In this document: positions 41,348-50,038 of the stretch, piece after piece
How the letters are laid out: every line of letters starts with the position of its first letter
Position numbering within the stretch: the stretch's first letter is position 1
From: Curtobacterium sp. MCPF17_052
Lineage (GTDB): Bacteria > Actinomycetota > Actinomycetes > Actinomycetales > Microbacteriaceae
Reading direction: 5' to 3'
DNA: 64,000 nucleotides
Assembly: GCF_003234085.1 (NCBI RefSeq)
Contig: NZ_QKSD01000005.1
Span: 1-64,000, forward strand
Notes under the pieces: generated by a model
What the model was told of the DNA's origin: nothing
The model's input: the letters and a program-made list of their open reading frames with translations, nothing else
Databases searched by the model: none
Translations under genes and position numbers: made by a program

Positions 41348-42646
41348 ATGTCTCGCCCAACCAGCGTCATCGACAACCCCCTCGTCCGGCAGACCCCGAT
41401 CTCGGGTCTGCTGGCCCTCGGTGCGCTGCTGAGCCTGGTGCTCCCGTCGCTCGAGATCAGCCATCCCGGGCTGTTCCTCGCGAGCCTGGTCGCCATCGGC
41501 GTCGCGACCCTGCTCGCTGCGATCACGCTGCGGTTCCCGCGCGCGGTCGCGCTCATCCCGATCCTGTTGGCCGTCGACTTCGTGTCCCTCGCCCTGTTCC
41601 GCACCGGCACCGGAGCCGGAGCGTCGGTGTTCACGTCCCTGGTGGTCCTGCCCGTGGTGTGGTGGGCCTCCCTCGACGGACGACGCACGATCGTCTACTC
41701 GGTCCTGGGCGTCACGCTCGTGATCCTCGCTCCGTACGTGCTCCTGCCGGACAACGCACCGCGGGCCAGCGAACTCGTGCGCCTCGGCATCACCGTCGTC
41801 GTCTTCGGCACCGTCGCCGTCATCGTGCAGGAACTCTCCCGCCGAGCCCGCCGCTCCGTCCGCTCCGCCCAGGCCCGCGAGGACAAGGTCCTCGAGGAGA
41901 TCAGCCGCGCCGCCGACGTCCAGCGTTCTCTGCTGCCGACCTCGAGCGACGGACTGGGCGACTTCGTCACCGTCGCGGGCACCTGTCTCCCGGCGAAGAG
42001 CGTCGGTGGCGACTTCTTCGACTGGTACCGCACCGAGAACGGCATCGCCGTCGGGCTCGGCGACGTGATGGGCAAGGGCGTCGGCGCCGGACTCATCGCC
42101 GCCGCGGTCCGAGCCACGATCCGCAGCGCCCGCACGGTCGACGACGCCTCCGAGGCCCTGCGCCGTGCCTCCGACGGCCTCGCCGCCGAGGGTGCCGGCA
42201 CCGACGTCACCTTCACCACGCTGTTCCACGCCCGCATCGACGACGACGGGTCGCTGCAGTGGGCGGACGCCGGGCACGGGCTGAGCTTCATCCTCCGTGC
42301 TGCCGGAGGGGTGGAGCGCCTGCGTTCGGTCGACCTGCCGCTGGGGATGGGCCTCCGGGACGAGTGGGCGACCACCACCGGGACCCTCGAGCCGGGCGAC
42401 CTGCTCATCTCGTTCAGCGACGGCGTGCTCGACCTGTTCGGCGGGCGTGATGACGCCGTGGACTCGGTCGCCGAGCTGGCGCGCGCCGACCGGACGCCGG
42501 CTGCGATCGTCGCGGCCCTCGCCGACCGTGCGGCCGAGGTGCCGCACGACGACGACGTGACCGTCATCGCGATCCGCCGCGAGGCCGCCGCCGCCGGAGT
42601 CACCGAAGTCACGGCCGCGCCGCTGTCCCGCTCCCGCGCCGTCTGA
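41348..42646 (+). CDS. SpoIIE-type PP2C phosphatase with membrane sensor region
   Basis: This 432-residue protein has an N-terminal half with about six helices (residues 15-165), a short coiled linker (RSAQAREDKVLEEISRAADVQRSLLP) and a C-terminal PPM domain. The domain has GGDFFDWY, GLGDVMGKGVGAGL, ADAGHGLSFIL, SDGVLDLFGG and HDDDVTVIAI, which supply the metal-binding aspartates. It should dephosphorylate an anti-sigma or antagonist partner in response to an envelope signal. No anti-sigma gene is adjacent. TAGCCT lies 9 bases before the ATG. It converges on a NarL-type two-component pair. Confidence 0.88.
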   Translation: MSRPTSVIDNPLVRQTPISGLLALGALLSLVLPSLEISHPGLFLASLVAIGVATLLAAITLRFPRAVALIPILLAVDFVSLALFRTGTGAGASVFTSLVVLPVVWWASLDGRRTIVYSVLGVTLVILAPYVLLPDNAPRASELVRLGITVVVFGTVAVIVQELSRRARRSVRSAQAREDKVLEEISRAADVQRSLLPTSSDGLGDFVTVAGTCLPAKSVGGDFFDWYRTENGIAVGLGDVMGKGVGAGLIAAAVRATIRSARTVDDASEALRRASDGLAAEGAGTDVTFTTLFHARIDDDGSLQWADAGHGLSFILRAAGGVERLRSVDLPLGMGLRDEWATTTGTLEPGDLLISFSDGVLDLFGGRDDAVDSVAELARADRTPAAIVAALADRAAEVPHDDDVTVIAIRREAAAAGVTEVTAAPLSRSRAV

Positions 42647-42666
42647 CGGGCGGCTGCCGGGCCGGG

Positions 42667-43374
42667 CTACGCCGACCAGTCCGGACGGACGAAGCCGCTC
42701 TCGTAGGCGAACACGACGGCCTGCACCCGGCTCGCGGCCCCGACCTTGCCGAGCACGCTGCTGATGTGGGTCTTCACGGTGGCCTCGCTGATCCACAGGT
42801 CCTTCGCGATCTGCGCGTTGCTGGCCCCGCGGACCAGGGCGGTCAGGACCTCCCGCTCGCGAGCGCTCAGTGACGCCAGCACCGGCTCGTGCTCGGCTGG
42901 CGGGACCGCGGGCGGACCGGCAGCGCCGCCGGTCGTGCCCCCGCCGGACCGGGCGCCGAGCAACCGGTTCTCGAGCAGCGCCCGGGTCATCGACGGCGCG
43001 ATGAGGGTGTCGCCCGTGTGCGCCGCGCGGACCCCGGCGGCGATGAGGTCGGGGCCGGCGTCCTTGAGCAGGAACCCGAGCGCCCCGGCCTGCACGGCAT
43101 CGAGCAGGTACTCCTCGTCGTCGAAGGTGGTGAGGATGACGACCGCGCCCGCGGTGCCCTCGGAGACGATCGACCGGGTGGCCGAGATGCCGTCGAGCAC
43201 CGGCATCCGGACGTCCATCAGCACGACGTCGGGGCGGAGTTCGGCGCAGACGGCGATCGCCTCGGCCCCGTTCGGCGCCTGGCCGACCACGGTCAGGTCG
43301 GGTTCGGCGTCGACCATCATCCCGAGACCCGTGCGGACCACGGCCTGGTCGTCGACGATCACCACGCGGATCAC
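42667..43374 (-). CDS. NarL/FixJ family response regulator
   Basis: This 235-residue protein has a receiver domain with acidic pocket VDD (8-9), phosphoacceptor Asp54 in VVLMDVRMPV and the FLLKD lysine. A Gly/Pro-rich linker connects to a LuxR-type helix-turn-helix (LSAREREVLTALVRGASNAQIAKDLWISEATVKTHISSVLGK). It should bind DNA as a dimer when phosphorylated by the kinase whose gene overlaps it by 4 bases (ATGA). Target genes are unknown; self-regulation or control of envelope genes is common for LiaR/VraR relatives. Confidence 0.92.
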   Translation of the reverse strand: MIRVVIVDDQAVVRTGLGMMVDAEPDLTVVGQAPNGAEAIAVCAELRPDVVLMDVRMPVLDGISATRSIVSEGTAGAVVILTTFDDEEYLLDAVQAGALGFLLKDAGPDLIAAGVRAAHTGDTLIAPSMTRALLENRLLGARSGGGTTGGAAGPPAVPPAEHEPVLASLSAREREVLTALVRGASNAQIAKDLWISEATVKTHISSVLGKVGAASRVQAVVFAYESGFVRPDWSA

Positions 43375-44723
43375 GACGCGACCGCCTGACGACCGGCCGG
43401 AGCAGGAGCCGGAGCCGGAGCCGGAGCCGGAGGAACAGTCGCAGCGCCAGCCGCAGCGCTAGCCGCACCCGACCCCGACTCCGTGACGGGCCGGGGGCTG
43501 CCCGCGGTCTGACCACGGGCCTCCCGGGGGGCCTCGAGCGTGACGCGCCACCCACCGCCCTCGGCCGGACCCGCGTCCAGGACACCGCCGATGGAGGCGG
43601 CGCGCTCGCGCATCCCGCGGATCCCGGCGCCACCGGCGGCGAGTTCCGGCACCCGGGGGCTGCCCTCGGAGCCCCCGTCGTCCAGGACCTCCAGGCGGAT
43701 GCGGTCCTCGGAGGCGGCCAGGCTGATCCGCACCGACGAACCGTCGGAGTGCACGAGGGTGTTCGTCAGGGCTTCCTGGCAGACGCGGAGGACGGCGAAG
43801 TCCTGCATCACGCCCAGGCTCTCGGGCACACGCAGGTCGGCCTCGACGCGGACGCCGGTCGCGCGGACGCGGTCGACGGCGTCCTCGAGCGCGCTCCGCA
43901 GCGACACCGGGGCGTCGGTCGTGCCGCCGTCACCGCCCGCGCGGAGGACACGCACGACCTTCCGCATCTCGGACAGCGCCTGCTGCCCGGTGCCGGCGAC
44001 CCACGAGGCGTACTCGGCGAACTCGGCCTGGTCTGCGACGCCCACCCGCACCAGGGCCTGCGAACGGACGACGATGGCGGCCATGTGGTGGGCCACGACG
44101 TCGTGGACCTCGCGGGCGACGGCGGTCCGCTCCTCGGACGCGATGCGGGCCTGATCAGATTCCCGCAGACGGACGAGCTCCTCGTTGCGGCGCTGCAGCA
44201 CGAGCTCGGAACGACGACGACGGGCGGTGGCACGGCCCAGGACCGCGCACGCCACGAGCAGGATCCCCATCAGGACGATGGTCGACCAGTCCGCGTCGCT
44301 CGACCACACCCGCCACGCGCGGAGGGCCGGCAGCCACGCGCTGACCGGCTCGTACCGGAGGGGCACGAACATCGCCATGGACGTCGGCACCGCCGCGACG
44401 GCCAGCACGGCGACCACCCGACGCCCGGCGGCGCACGCCAGGTAGACGGCGATGACGAGGGGGATCAGTCGCACCGTCAGCACGTCGAACGCCCACGTCG
44501 GCCACGCCACGACGACCCCGACCACCACCAGCAGCGGGTACGGCAGGCGCTGGCCGACGACGATGCAGAGCGCGACGAGCGCCGCCGTCACCCGGTAGTC
44601 GTCGAGGCGCGTCGGGTACCAGCCGGCGCGGTGCAGACCCTCCATCGCGAGGAGCGCGACGGCGAGGAACGCGACCCCGGCCAGGGCAGAACGCACCCAC
44701 GGCGGGATCGAGAGAGGACGCAT
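43371..44723 (-). CDS. sensor histidine kinase (HisKA_3 type)
   Basis: This 450-residue kinase has about six N-terminal helices. The dimerisation/phosphoacceptor helix is TAVAREVHDVVAHHMAAIVV (His207), and the HATPase_c domain has an N-box QEALTNTLVHSD, GxG-type LEVLDDGG and AGGAGIRGMRERA. It pairs with the response regulator that overlaps its stop. The C-terminal 50 residues are low-complexity (PAPAPAPAPAPAG), encoded by a run of GGAGCC-type hexamers at 43400-43432 that could change length by slippage. TAGCCT lies 6 bases before the ATG, giving a leaderless two-gene operon. Confidence 0.9.
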   Translation of the reverse strand: MRPLSIPPWVRSALAGVAFLAVALLAMEGLHRAGWYPTRLDDYRVTAALVALCIVVGQRLPYPLLVVVGVVVAWPTWAFDVLTVRLIPLVIAVYLACAAGRRVVAVLAVAAVPTSMAMFVPLRYEPVSAWLPALRAWRVWSSDADWSTIVLMGILLVACAVLGRATARRRRSELVLQRRNEELVRLRESDQARIASEERTAVAREVHDVVAHHMAAIVVRSQALVRVGVADQAEFAEYASWVAGTGQQALSEMRKVVRVLRAGGDGGTTDAPVSLRSALEDAVDRVRATGVRVEADLRVPESLGVMQDFAVLRVCQEALTNTLVHSDGSSVRISLAASEDRIRLEVLDDGGSEGSPRVPELAAGGAGIRGMRERAASIGGVLDAGPAEGGGWRVTLEAPREARGQTAGSPRPVTESGSGAASAAAGAATVPPAPAPAPAPAPAGRQAVAS

Positions 44724-44915
44724 GGCGTGAGGCTAGCCGCCCGAGGCGGCTCCGCGCCTCCCCCGAACGACGGAAGCGCCGGGTCCGGACGATCAGTCGA
44801 ACGGACGGCAGGCCCACCACCTTCCGCCGATGCGCCTCCCGCCCGCCTCGTCAGAGGCTGGACCTGCCGCAGTGCGCGGCCCGCCGCAGTCCGCGGCCGT
44901 CGAACGGAGCACCTG

Positions 44916-45266
44916 ATGCAGAAGAAGACCGCTGTCAGCCTGGCCACCCTGGCCCTCATCCTGGCCATCGCGGGGACCGGTGCCGCGGCGGCGACCATCG
45001 GGGGGCCGGACGCCTCGTCGGACGTCGTGCGTCCCGCGACCACGTCGACCGTCGTGCAGACCACGGTCGCGACCTCGGACGACGACGGATGGCCGGGGCA
45101 GCTGCCGGACGCGGACCGCTTCCGGACGCTCTCGCGGTCGGACCAGCACGCGGTGCTCCGACGGGTCGACCGGCTGCTCGGGGACCTCGGCGGGTCCCGT
45201 GCCAGCGAGGGGCTCGTCCGGCAGCTCGGTGACTACCGGAGTGAGCTGGCGCGCGTGCTGCGGTGA
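44916..45266 (+). CDS. small secreted protein (hypothetical)
   Basis: This 116-residue protein has a signal peptide (MQKKTAVSLATLALILAIAG, cleavage near AAAA-TIGG). A Thr/Ser/Val linker and a charged helical domain (DRFRTLSRSDQHAVLRRVDRL and the following LGDYRSELARVL) follow. There is no lipobox and no recognised family. GGAG stands 6 bases before the ATG at 44916. A much longer in-frame reading upstream is a shadow of the kinase gene. It is divergent from the kinase across a 192-base gap and may be co-regulated. Confidence 0.62.
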   Translation: MQKKTAVSLATLALILAIAGTGAAAATIGGPDASSDVVRPATTSTVVQTTVATSDDDGWPGQLPDADRFRTLSRSDQHAVLRRVDRLLGDLGGSRASEGLVRQLGDYRSELARVLR

Positions 45267-45378
45267 GTGCGGCGGCGCGCGCGGCTGCCGGCGTGCGAGC
45301 CGTGACGCCCACCACGAGGATCGGCACGATCCGGTCACGATCGGCACCGGCGGCAGGCACGTGCCGCACACTGGCCGT

Positions 45379-45807
45379 ATGACATGGGGGAAGACAGCGC
45401 TGGCGATCGGGATCGTGTGCGCGATCGGCGCCGGCGCCGGCTGCTCGGTGGCCGCGGTCGGACGCTGCGTCGACTACGTCTCGATGACCCCGGCGGAGCA
45501 GGCCCGGCAGGCGACCCTGGTCGTCGACGCCGACGTCCGGTCGACCGACCGCACGGTCGAGGCCTCCGGCCGGTACCACGTGTACGAGGCCACGGTCACC
45601 GCGTCCCGGAAGGGTGGGAAGCTGCACGACCGGATCGACGTGATCGCGACCTCCGACCAGTGCACGACGAGCGGCCAGCCCGTCGAGTACGTCGACGGCG
45701 ACCCGCTCGCCGAGCCCGGCAGCTACCGCCTGTCCCTGACGCGGGTCCGGGGCGGAGGCCCGTGGCAGCTCGTCGTGCCGGGTGCCGCCGAGCGTCTCGA
45801 CGGCTGA
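45379..45807 (+). CDS. small lipoprotein or secreted protein (hypothetical)
   Basis: This 142-residue protein has a short basic start (MTWGK), a hydrophobic core TALAIGIVCAIGAGAG and a Cys in a GAGC context at about residue 22, consistent with a lipobox. The mature domain is beta-rich and contains two further Cys (GRCVDY and DQCTTS). ATVTASRKGGKLHDRIDVIAT resembles the OB-like folds of small actinobacterial exported proteins. Function unknown. No strong ribosome binding site is seen; the upstream region contains a repeated GATCGGCAC. It converges on kup with only 10 bases between stops. Confidence 0.6.
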   Translation: MTWGKTALAIGIVCAIGAGAGCSVAAVGRCVDYVSMTPAEQARQATLVVDADVRSTDRTVEASGRYHVYEATVTASRKGGKLHDRIDVIATSDQCTTSGQPVEYVDGDPLAEPGSYRLSLTRVRGGGPWQLVVPGAAERLDG

Positions 45808-45817
45808 CCGCCGCGGC

Positions 45818-47848
45818 TCAGACCTCGACGTCGCTGCCCATCGTCACCGTGCGGTCGAGCGGCAGCCCGAAGCGCGCCGCCGGGTCGGCAGCGTTGTGCG
45901 CCATCGCGACGAACAGCTTCCGCCGCCATGACACCATGCCGCCCTTGCCCGCGCCGGTCCGGAGTGCTCCGCGTGAGATGAAGTACGACGCCGTGGACAT
46001 GTCCTCCTGCGCCAGGTCGAGCACACCCCCGGCACACGCGGCACGCATCGCGGCGGGCAGGTCCTGGTCGTCGGAGAACCCGAACGTGATGGTGATGTGG
46101 TCGATGCCGTCGTCGTCGTACCCGAGCTCGTCGCGTCGGAACGCCTCCTCCAGCGCCACGTGCGGCACGTTCGCGGTCAGGACGGACACGATGATGACCC
46201 GCTGGTGCACGACGCCGTTGTGTTCGACGTTCGCCCGGAGCGCGAGCGGCGTCGTCTCCTTGTTCGGGTGCGGGAACACCGCGATGCCCGGGACGCGCGG
46301 GATGTGGTCGGCGTTGACGGTCTCGATGAACTCCGCCAGCGAGCCCTCACGCTTCCGGCGCTCGATCTGTACGAGCTGCCGGCCGCGGTGCCAGGTCGTC
46401 ATGAGGGTGATCACGGCGAGGGCGATGAGCAGCGGCACCCATCCGCCGTGCAGGACCTTCGACAGGTTGCCCGCGAGGAAGGTCAGTTCGAGGCCGCCGA
46501 ACACCACGGCGACGGTGACGAGCTTCCAGGTCGCCCAGCGCCACAGCGGCTTCACGACGACGAGCAGCAGCAGGGTGTCGACGACCAGTGCGCCGGTGAC
46601 CGAGACGCCGTACGCGGTGGCGAGTGCGGCCGAGGAGCGGAAGGCGAGCATGATCGCCATCACGCCGATGAACAGCAGCAGGTTGACGGCCGGCAGGTAG
46701 ACCTGGCCGCCCTCGCGCTTCGACGTCTGCCGGATGGTCAGCGGCGGCAGGAGCCCGAGCTGCACGGCCTGACGGGTGAGCGAGAACGCGCCGGAGATGA
46801 CGGCCTGGCTGGCGATCACGGTCGCGGCGGTGGCCAGGATCACGACGGGCAGCTGCGCCCAGTTCGGGAACAGCAGGAAGAACGGGTCCTTCGTCGCGGT
46901 CGGGTCCTCGAGCACCAGGGCCGCCTGGCCCAGGTAGTTGCAGACGAGCGCGGGGAACACCACGAAGAACCAGGCCCGGAGGATCGGCATGCGCCCGAAG
47001 TGGCCCATGTCGGCGTAGAGCGCCTCGGCGCCGGTGATGGCGAGGACGACGGCGCCCATCGCGATGAAGGTGATGAACGGGTGCGCGAACAGGAACGCGA
47101 TCGCCCACGTCGGGGACAGCCCCTGCAGGACGCCCGGGTGCTCGACGATGCGCGGGATGCCGGCGACCGCGATGACGATGAACCAGAGCAGCATCACGGG
47201 ACCGAACGAGGCGCCGACCTTCGCGGTGCCGAACTTCTGCACGATGAACAGCCCGACGAGGATCACGGCGGCGATCGGCACGATCAGGTGCTCGACGGAC
47301 GGGGCAGCGGTGCCCAGACCCTCGACCGCGGACAGCACCGACACCGCCGGGGTGATCACGGAGTCGCCGTAGAACAGGGCCACCCCGACGATGCCGATGA
47401 CCAGGAACACCGTCGTGCCGCCCGGACGGTGCGCGTGCAGCCGTCGGGCGAGTGCAGCGAGCGCCATCACCCCGCCCTCACCGTGGTTGTCGACGCGCAT
47501 GAGCACGAGCACGTACTTGATCGACACGATGATGGTGATCGACCAGAAGAGCAGCGAGATGACGCCGTAGACGTCCTCGGGGACGGGTCGGACGATGCCG
47601 CCGTCCACGGAGAACACGGTGCGCATCGAGTAGAGCGGGCTGGTGCCGATGTCGCCGAACACGACGCCGAGCGCAGCGAGGGCCAGGCCGGCCTTGCCAC
47701 GGTGCCCACGGGCCTCCCGGCCGGCGGGGTGCTGCGCGGCCTTCGCGGGGTGCGTGGCGTCGTCGCCGGGACCGGCGTCACCGGGCTGGGCATCGCGCCC
47801 ACCCGAGGGGCGGTCGGACGACTGCGACGATGCGCGGGTCTCGGTCAC
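45818..47848 (-). CDS. kup: Kup (TrkD) potassium uptake permease
   Basis: This 676-residue transporter has 12 helices with the Kup/HAK motifs LALAALGVVFGDIGTSPLYS near the start, NHGEGGVMALAAL, GVALFYGDSVITPAVSVLSA and GAEALYADMGHFG. A C-terminal cytoplasmic domain of about 200 residues follows. It carries K+ with H+ symport and supports growth at low potassium or low pH. The GTG at 47848 (VTETRASS) is chosen because GGAG lies about 9 bases upstream and an 18-residue extension is unconserved; the first 50 residues remain disordered. The ending FGLPLDRTVTMGSDVEV is the usual Kup C-terminus. Confidence 0.93.
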   Translation of the reverse strand: MTETRASSQSSDRPSGGRDAQPGDAGPGDDATHPAKAAQHPAGREARGHRGKAGLALAALGVVFGDIGTSPLYSMRTVFSVDGGIVRPVPEDVYGVISLLFWSITIIVSIKYVLVLMRVDNHGEGGVMALAALARRLHAHRPGGTTVFLVIGIVGVALFYGDSVITPAVSVLSAVEGLGTAAPSVEHLIVPIAAVILVGLFIVQKFGTAKVGASFGPVMLLWFIVIAVAGIPRIVEHPGVLQGLSPTWAIAFLFAHPFITFIAMGAVVLAITGAEALYADMGHFGRMPILRAWFFVVFPALVCNYLGQAALVLEDPTATKDPFFLLFPNWAQLPVVILATAATVIASQAVISGAFSLTRQAVQLGLLPPLTIRQTSKREGGQVYLPAVNLLLFIGVMAIMLAFRSSAALATAYGVSVTGALVVDTLLLLVVVKPLWRWATWKLVTVAVVFGGLELTFLAGNLSKVLHGGWVPLLIALAVITLMTTWHRGRQLVQIERRKREGSLAEFIETVNADHIPRVPGIAVFPHPNKETTPLALRANVEHNGVVHQRVIIVSVLTANVPHVALEEAFRRDELGYDDDGIDHITITFGFSDDQDLPAAMRAACAGGVLDLAQEDMSTASYFISRGALRTGAGKGGMVSWRRKLFVAMAHNAADPAARFGLPLDRTVTMGSDVEV

Positions 47849-47954
47849 AGCAGGTACTCCAGTCCGGGCCGTACGGGTGTGACGGCCGCGCCCATCATGC
47901 ACCCGCGGAGTGACAGCGGAGCGCCGGGAGCATCGGCGCCTGCGCCCAACGGCT

Positions 47955-48656
47955 CTACCGGTCCTGCTCCGGCACCGTCACGATCCGGTTCTGGTACGCC
48001 CAGACCACGGCCTGCAGGCGGGACCGGACGCCGAGTTTCGGCAGCATGCGTGCCAGGTGTGACTTCACCGTGGACACCTCGACGACCAGCTCCGCGGCGA
48101 TCTCCTCGTTCGACATGCCCTGCGCGAGCAGGAGCAGGACGTCGCGTTCGCGGGCGGTGAGGACGCCGTCCACGCGGTCCCCGGTGACCGGCTGCAGGCT
48201 CCGGCGCGAGGCGAACTCGCGGAGCACCCGGCGGGTGAGCGCCTGGTCCAGGGTGCCGTTGCCGGCGGCGACCTGGCGGACCGCGCCGATGATCACGTCG
48301 GGCTCGGCGTCCTTGAGGAGGAACCCGGACGCTCCGGCCTCGAGCGCGCCGAACACCAGGTCGTCCATGTCGAACGTGGTGAGCATCAGCGCGGGTACGG
48401 CCGGGTCGGCGTCGGGACGGCAGAGTTCGCGGGCGACCTCGATGCCGTTCCGGACCGGCATCCGGACGTCGAGGACCGCGACGTCCGGACGGGTGCTCCG
48501 GGCGAGCTCCAGCGCCTGTCCACCGTCGGCTGCGACGGCGACGACCTCGATGTCCGGTTCCGCGTCGAGCAGGGCGGAGACGCCTGCGCGGACGAGGGGC
48601 TGGTCGTCGGCGACCAGGACGCGGATGGTGCGGCCGTCGGCCGGGCTGTCGGTCAT
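47955..48656 (-). CDS. NarL/FixJ family response regulator
   Basis: This 233-residue regulator has a receiver (ADD at 16-18; phosphoacceptor Asp63 in VAVLDVRMPV; FLLKDAEPD lysine) and a C-terminal LuxR-type HTH (LTARERDVLLLLAQGMSNEEIAAELVVEVSTVKSHLARMLPK). The ATG at 48656 overlaps the kinase stop as ATGA, so it is translationally coupled. It is the second such pair in the window and differs clearly from the 42.7 kb regulator. It is the last gene of a CPBP - kinase - regulator operon. Confidence 0.92.
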   Translation of the reverse strand: MTDSPADGRTIRVLVADDQPLVRAGVSALLDAEPDIEVVAVAADGGQALELARSTRPDVAVLDVRMPVRNGIEVARELCRPDADPAVPALMLTTFDMDDLVFGALEAGASGFLLKDAEPDVIIGAVRQVAAGNGTLDQALTRRVLREFASRRSLQPVTGDRVDGVLTARERDVLLLLAQGMSNEEIAAELVVEVSTVKSHLARMLPKLGVRSRLQAVVWAYQNRIVTVPEQDR

Positions 48657-50038
48657 CGGGGGCCTTCCGTGGTGGTGCCGGGGTCCGCGGTCGCGGCCGG
48701 CGGGGCGGGGGTGGGCAGGGCCTCCCGGCCGAGACGCAGGCTGACCGTCCAACCGCCGGCCTCCGTCGGGCCGACCTGGAGGCTCGCCCCCACCAGTTCC
48801 GCCCGCTCACGCATGCCACGCAGTCCGTTCCCCCCGGCCGGCGTGCTGCCGAGTGCGGGGACGGTGGCCGGCCCGTTCTCGACGCCGATCGCGAGGTGGT
48901 CGTCGGCGCGGTCGTCGATGGTGACGGTGCACGGCGATCCGGGGGCGTGCAGTGCGGCGTTGGCGAGGGCCTCCTGGACGGTGCGGTACGCGGCGAGTTG
49001 GGCGAGCGGGCCGACGCCGTCGCCCAGGGGACGGGACGCCCCGGCTCCGGCTGCCGGCAGGACCTCGAGTCGGACGTCGCTGCGGAGCCGGGCCCGTTCG
49101 ACCAGGTCGACGATGCCGGCGACGGTCTCCACCGCTCGTTCGGCGGGGCTGTCGTCGCGGAGCAGGCCGACCAGGCGGCGGAGGTCCTCCAGCACGGCGG
49201 TGCTCTGCTCCCGCACCTGGCGGACGCCCTCGTGGGCGCGCTCCGGGTCGGTGTCGATCTGGCGGTCGATGACGGCGGACATCAGGGCGATGCCGGACAG
49301 GTGGTGGGCGGCGATGTCGTGCAGCTCCCGGGCCATCGCGGCACGTTCGCGGGAGACGGCGGCGTCGATGCGGGCGTCTTCCTCCCGGTCGACGGCGGTG
49401 GCCTCGGCGGTGCGGGCGACGCGGACCTCGCGGCGGGACAGCACGACCAGGGTGACGAGGAGCGGCAGGCCGACGGCACCCACGGCCTGCAGGACGCCCT
49501 GGCCGATCGAGGTCGTGAGCCCCTGGGCAGGGTCCGCCCGGAAGCCGCCCGCAAGCAGTGCCCACAACACCGCTCCCCCGGCGACGACCAGGACCGACGC
49601 CGCGGCGAGCGCCGGCCAGAGCCGCACGAGCGGGATCCGCAGCGCGGCGAGGACCACGGCGACGACCACCGGCAGGGTCGTCAGGCCGAAGAGGTCGGCC
49701 GACCGGGACGCGAGGGCAGCCACCAGCACCGGGATCGCCGCGACGACCACGAGCATCGTCTGCGGCGCTCGTCGAGCCAGGAGGAGCGCGGCGGACTGGG
49801 CGGCGAGCCCGAGGGTCAGGACCGTCCACGCGGTGCTCGCGACCGGCGGGTAGTGCGAGACGGGGCCGGTCGGGTCGGGGTCGGCGGCATCCAGCGGGGG
49901 CAGGGCGAGCATGAGCCCGAGTGCGACCACGAAGGTGCCGAGGGCGACGAGCCGCACCGTGCGACGACGACCGGGCGCATCCTCGCCGGGCAGCGGGCCG
50001 GGCGCGGTCGTGCTCCGACGGGGCTCAGCGGGTGCCAT
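48653..50038 (-). CDS. sensor histidine kinase (HisKA_3 type)
   Basis: This 461-residue kinase has about six N-terminal helices, then the phosphoacceptor helix RERAAMARELHDIAAHHLSG (His240) and an HATPase_c domain with VQEALANAALHAPG, IGVENGP and GGNGLRGMRERAELVG. The Pro-rich C-terminus ends TTTEGPR. The extracellular loops are short, so it probably senses a membrane-embedded cue. Its start lies 14 bases inside the end of the upstream CPBP gene and its stop overlaps the regulator start, indicating one tightly coupled operon. Confidence 0.91.
   Translation of the reverse strand: MAPAEPRRSTTAPGPLPGEDAPGRRRTVRLVALGTFVVALGLMLALPPLDAADPDPTGPVSHYPPVASTAWTVLTLGLAAQSAALLLARRAPQTMLVVVAAIPVLVAALASRSADLFGLTTLPVVVAVVLAALRIPLVRLWPALAAASVLVVAGGAVLWALLAGGFRADPAQGLTTSIGQGVLQAVGAVGLPLLVTLVVLSRREVRVARTAEATAVDREEDARIDAAVSRERAAMARELHDIAAHHLSGIALMSAVIDRQIDTDPERAHEGVRQVREQSTAVLEDLRRLVGLLRDDSPAERAVETVAGIVDLVERARLRSDVRLEVLPAAGAGASRPLGDGVGPLAQLAAYRTVQEALANAALHAPGSPCTVTIDDRADDHLAIGVENGPATVPALGSTPAGGNGLRGMRERAELVGASLQVGPTEAGGWTVSLRLGREALPTPAPPAATADPGTTTEGPR

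Noticed and set aside
37053..41360. 1,435-codon minus-strand frame opposite the GH31 gene
   Set aside because: Arg/Gly/Val-rich shadow without signal peptide or domain; the plus-strand frame has a full GH31 domain set.
40334..43633. 1,099-codon minus-strand frame
   Set aside because: It crosses three recognised genes, has no family motif and ends as a shadow of the kinase/regulator pair.
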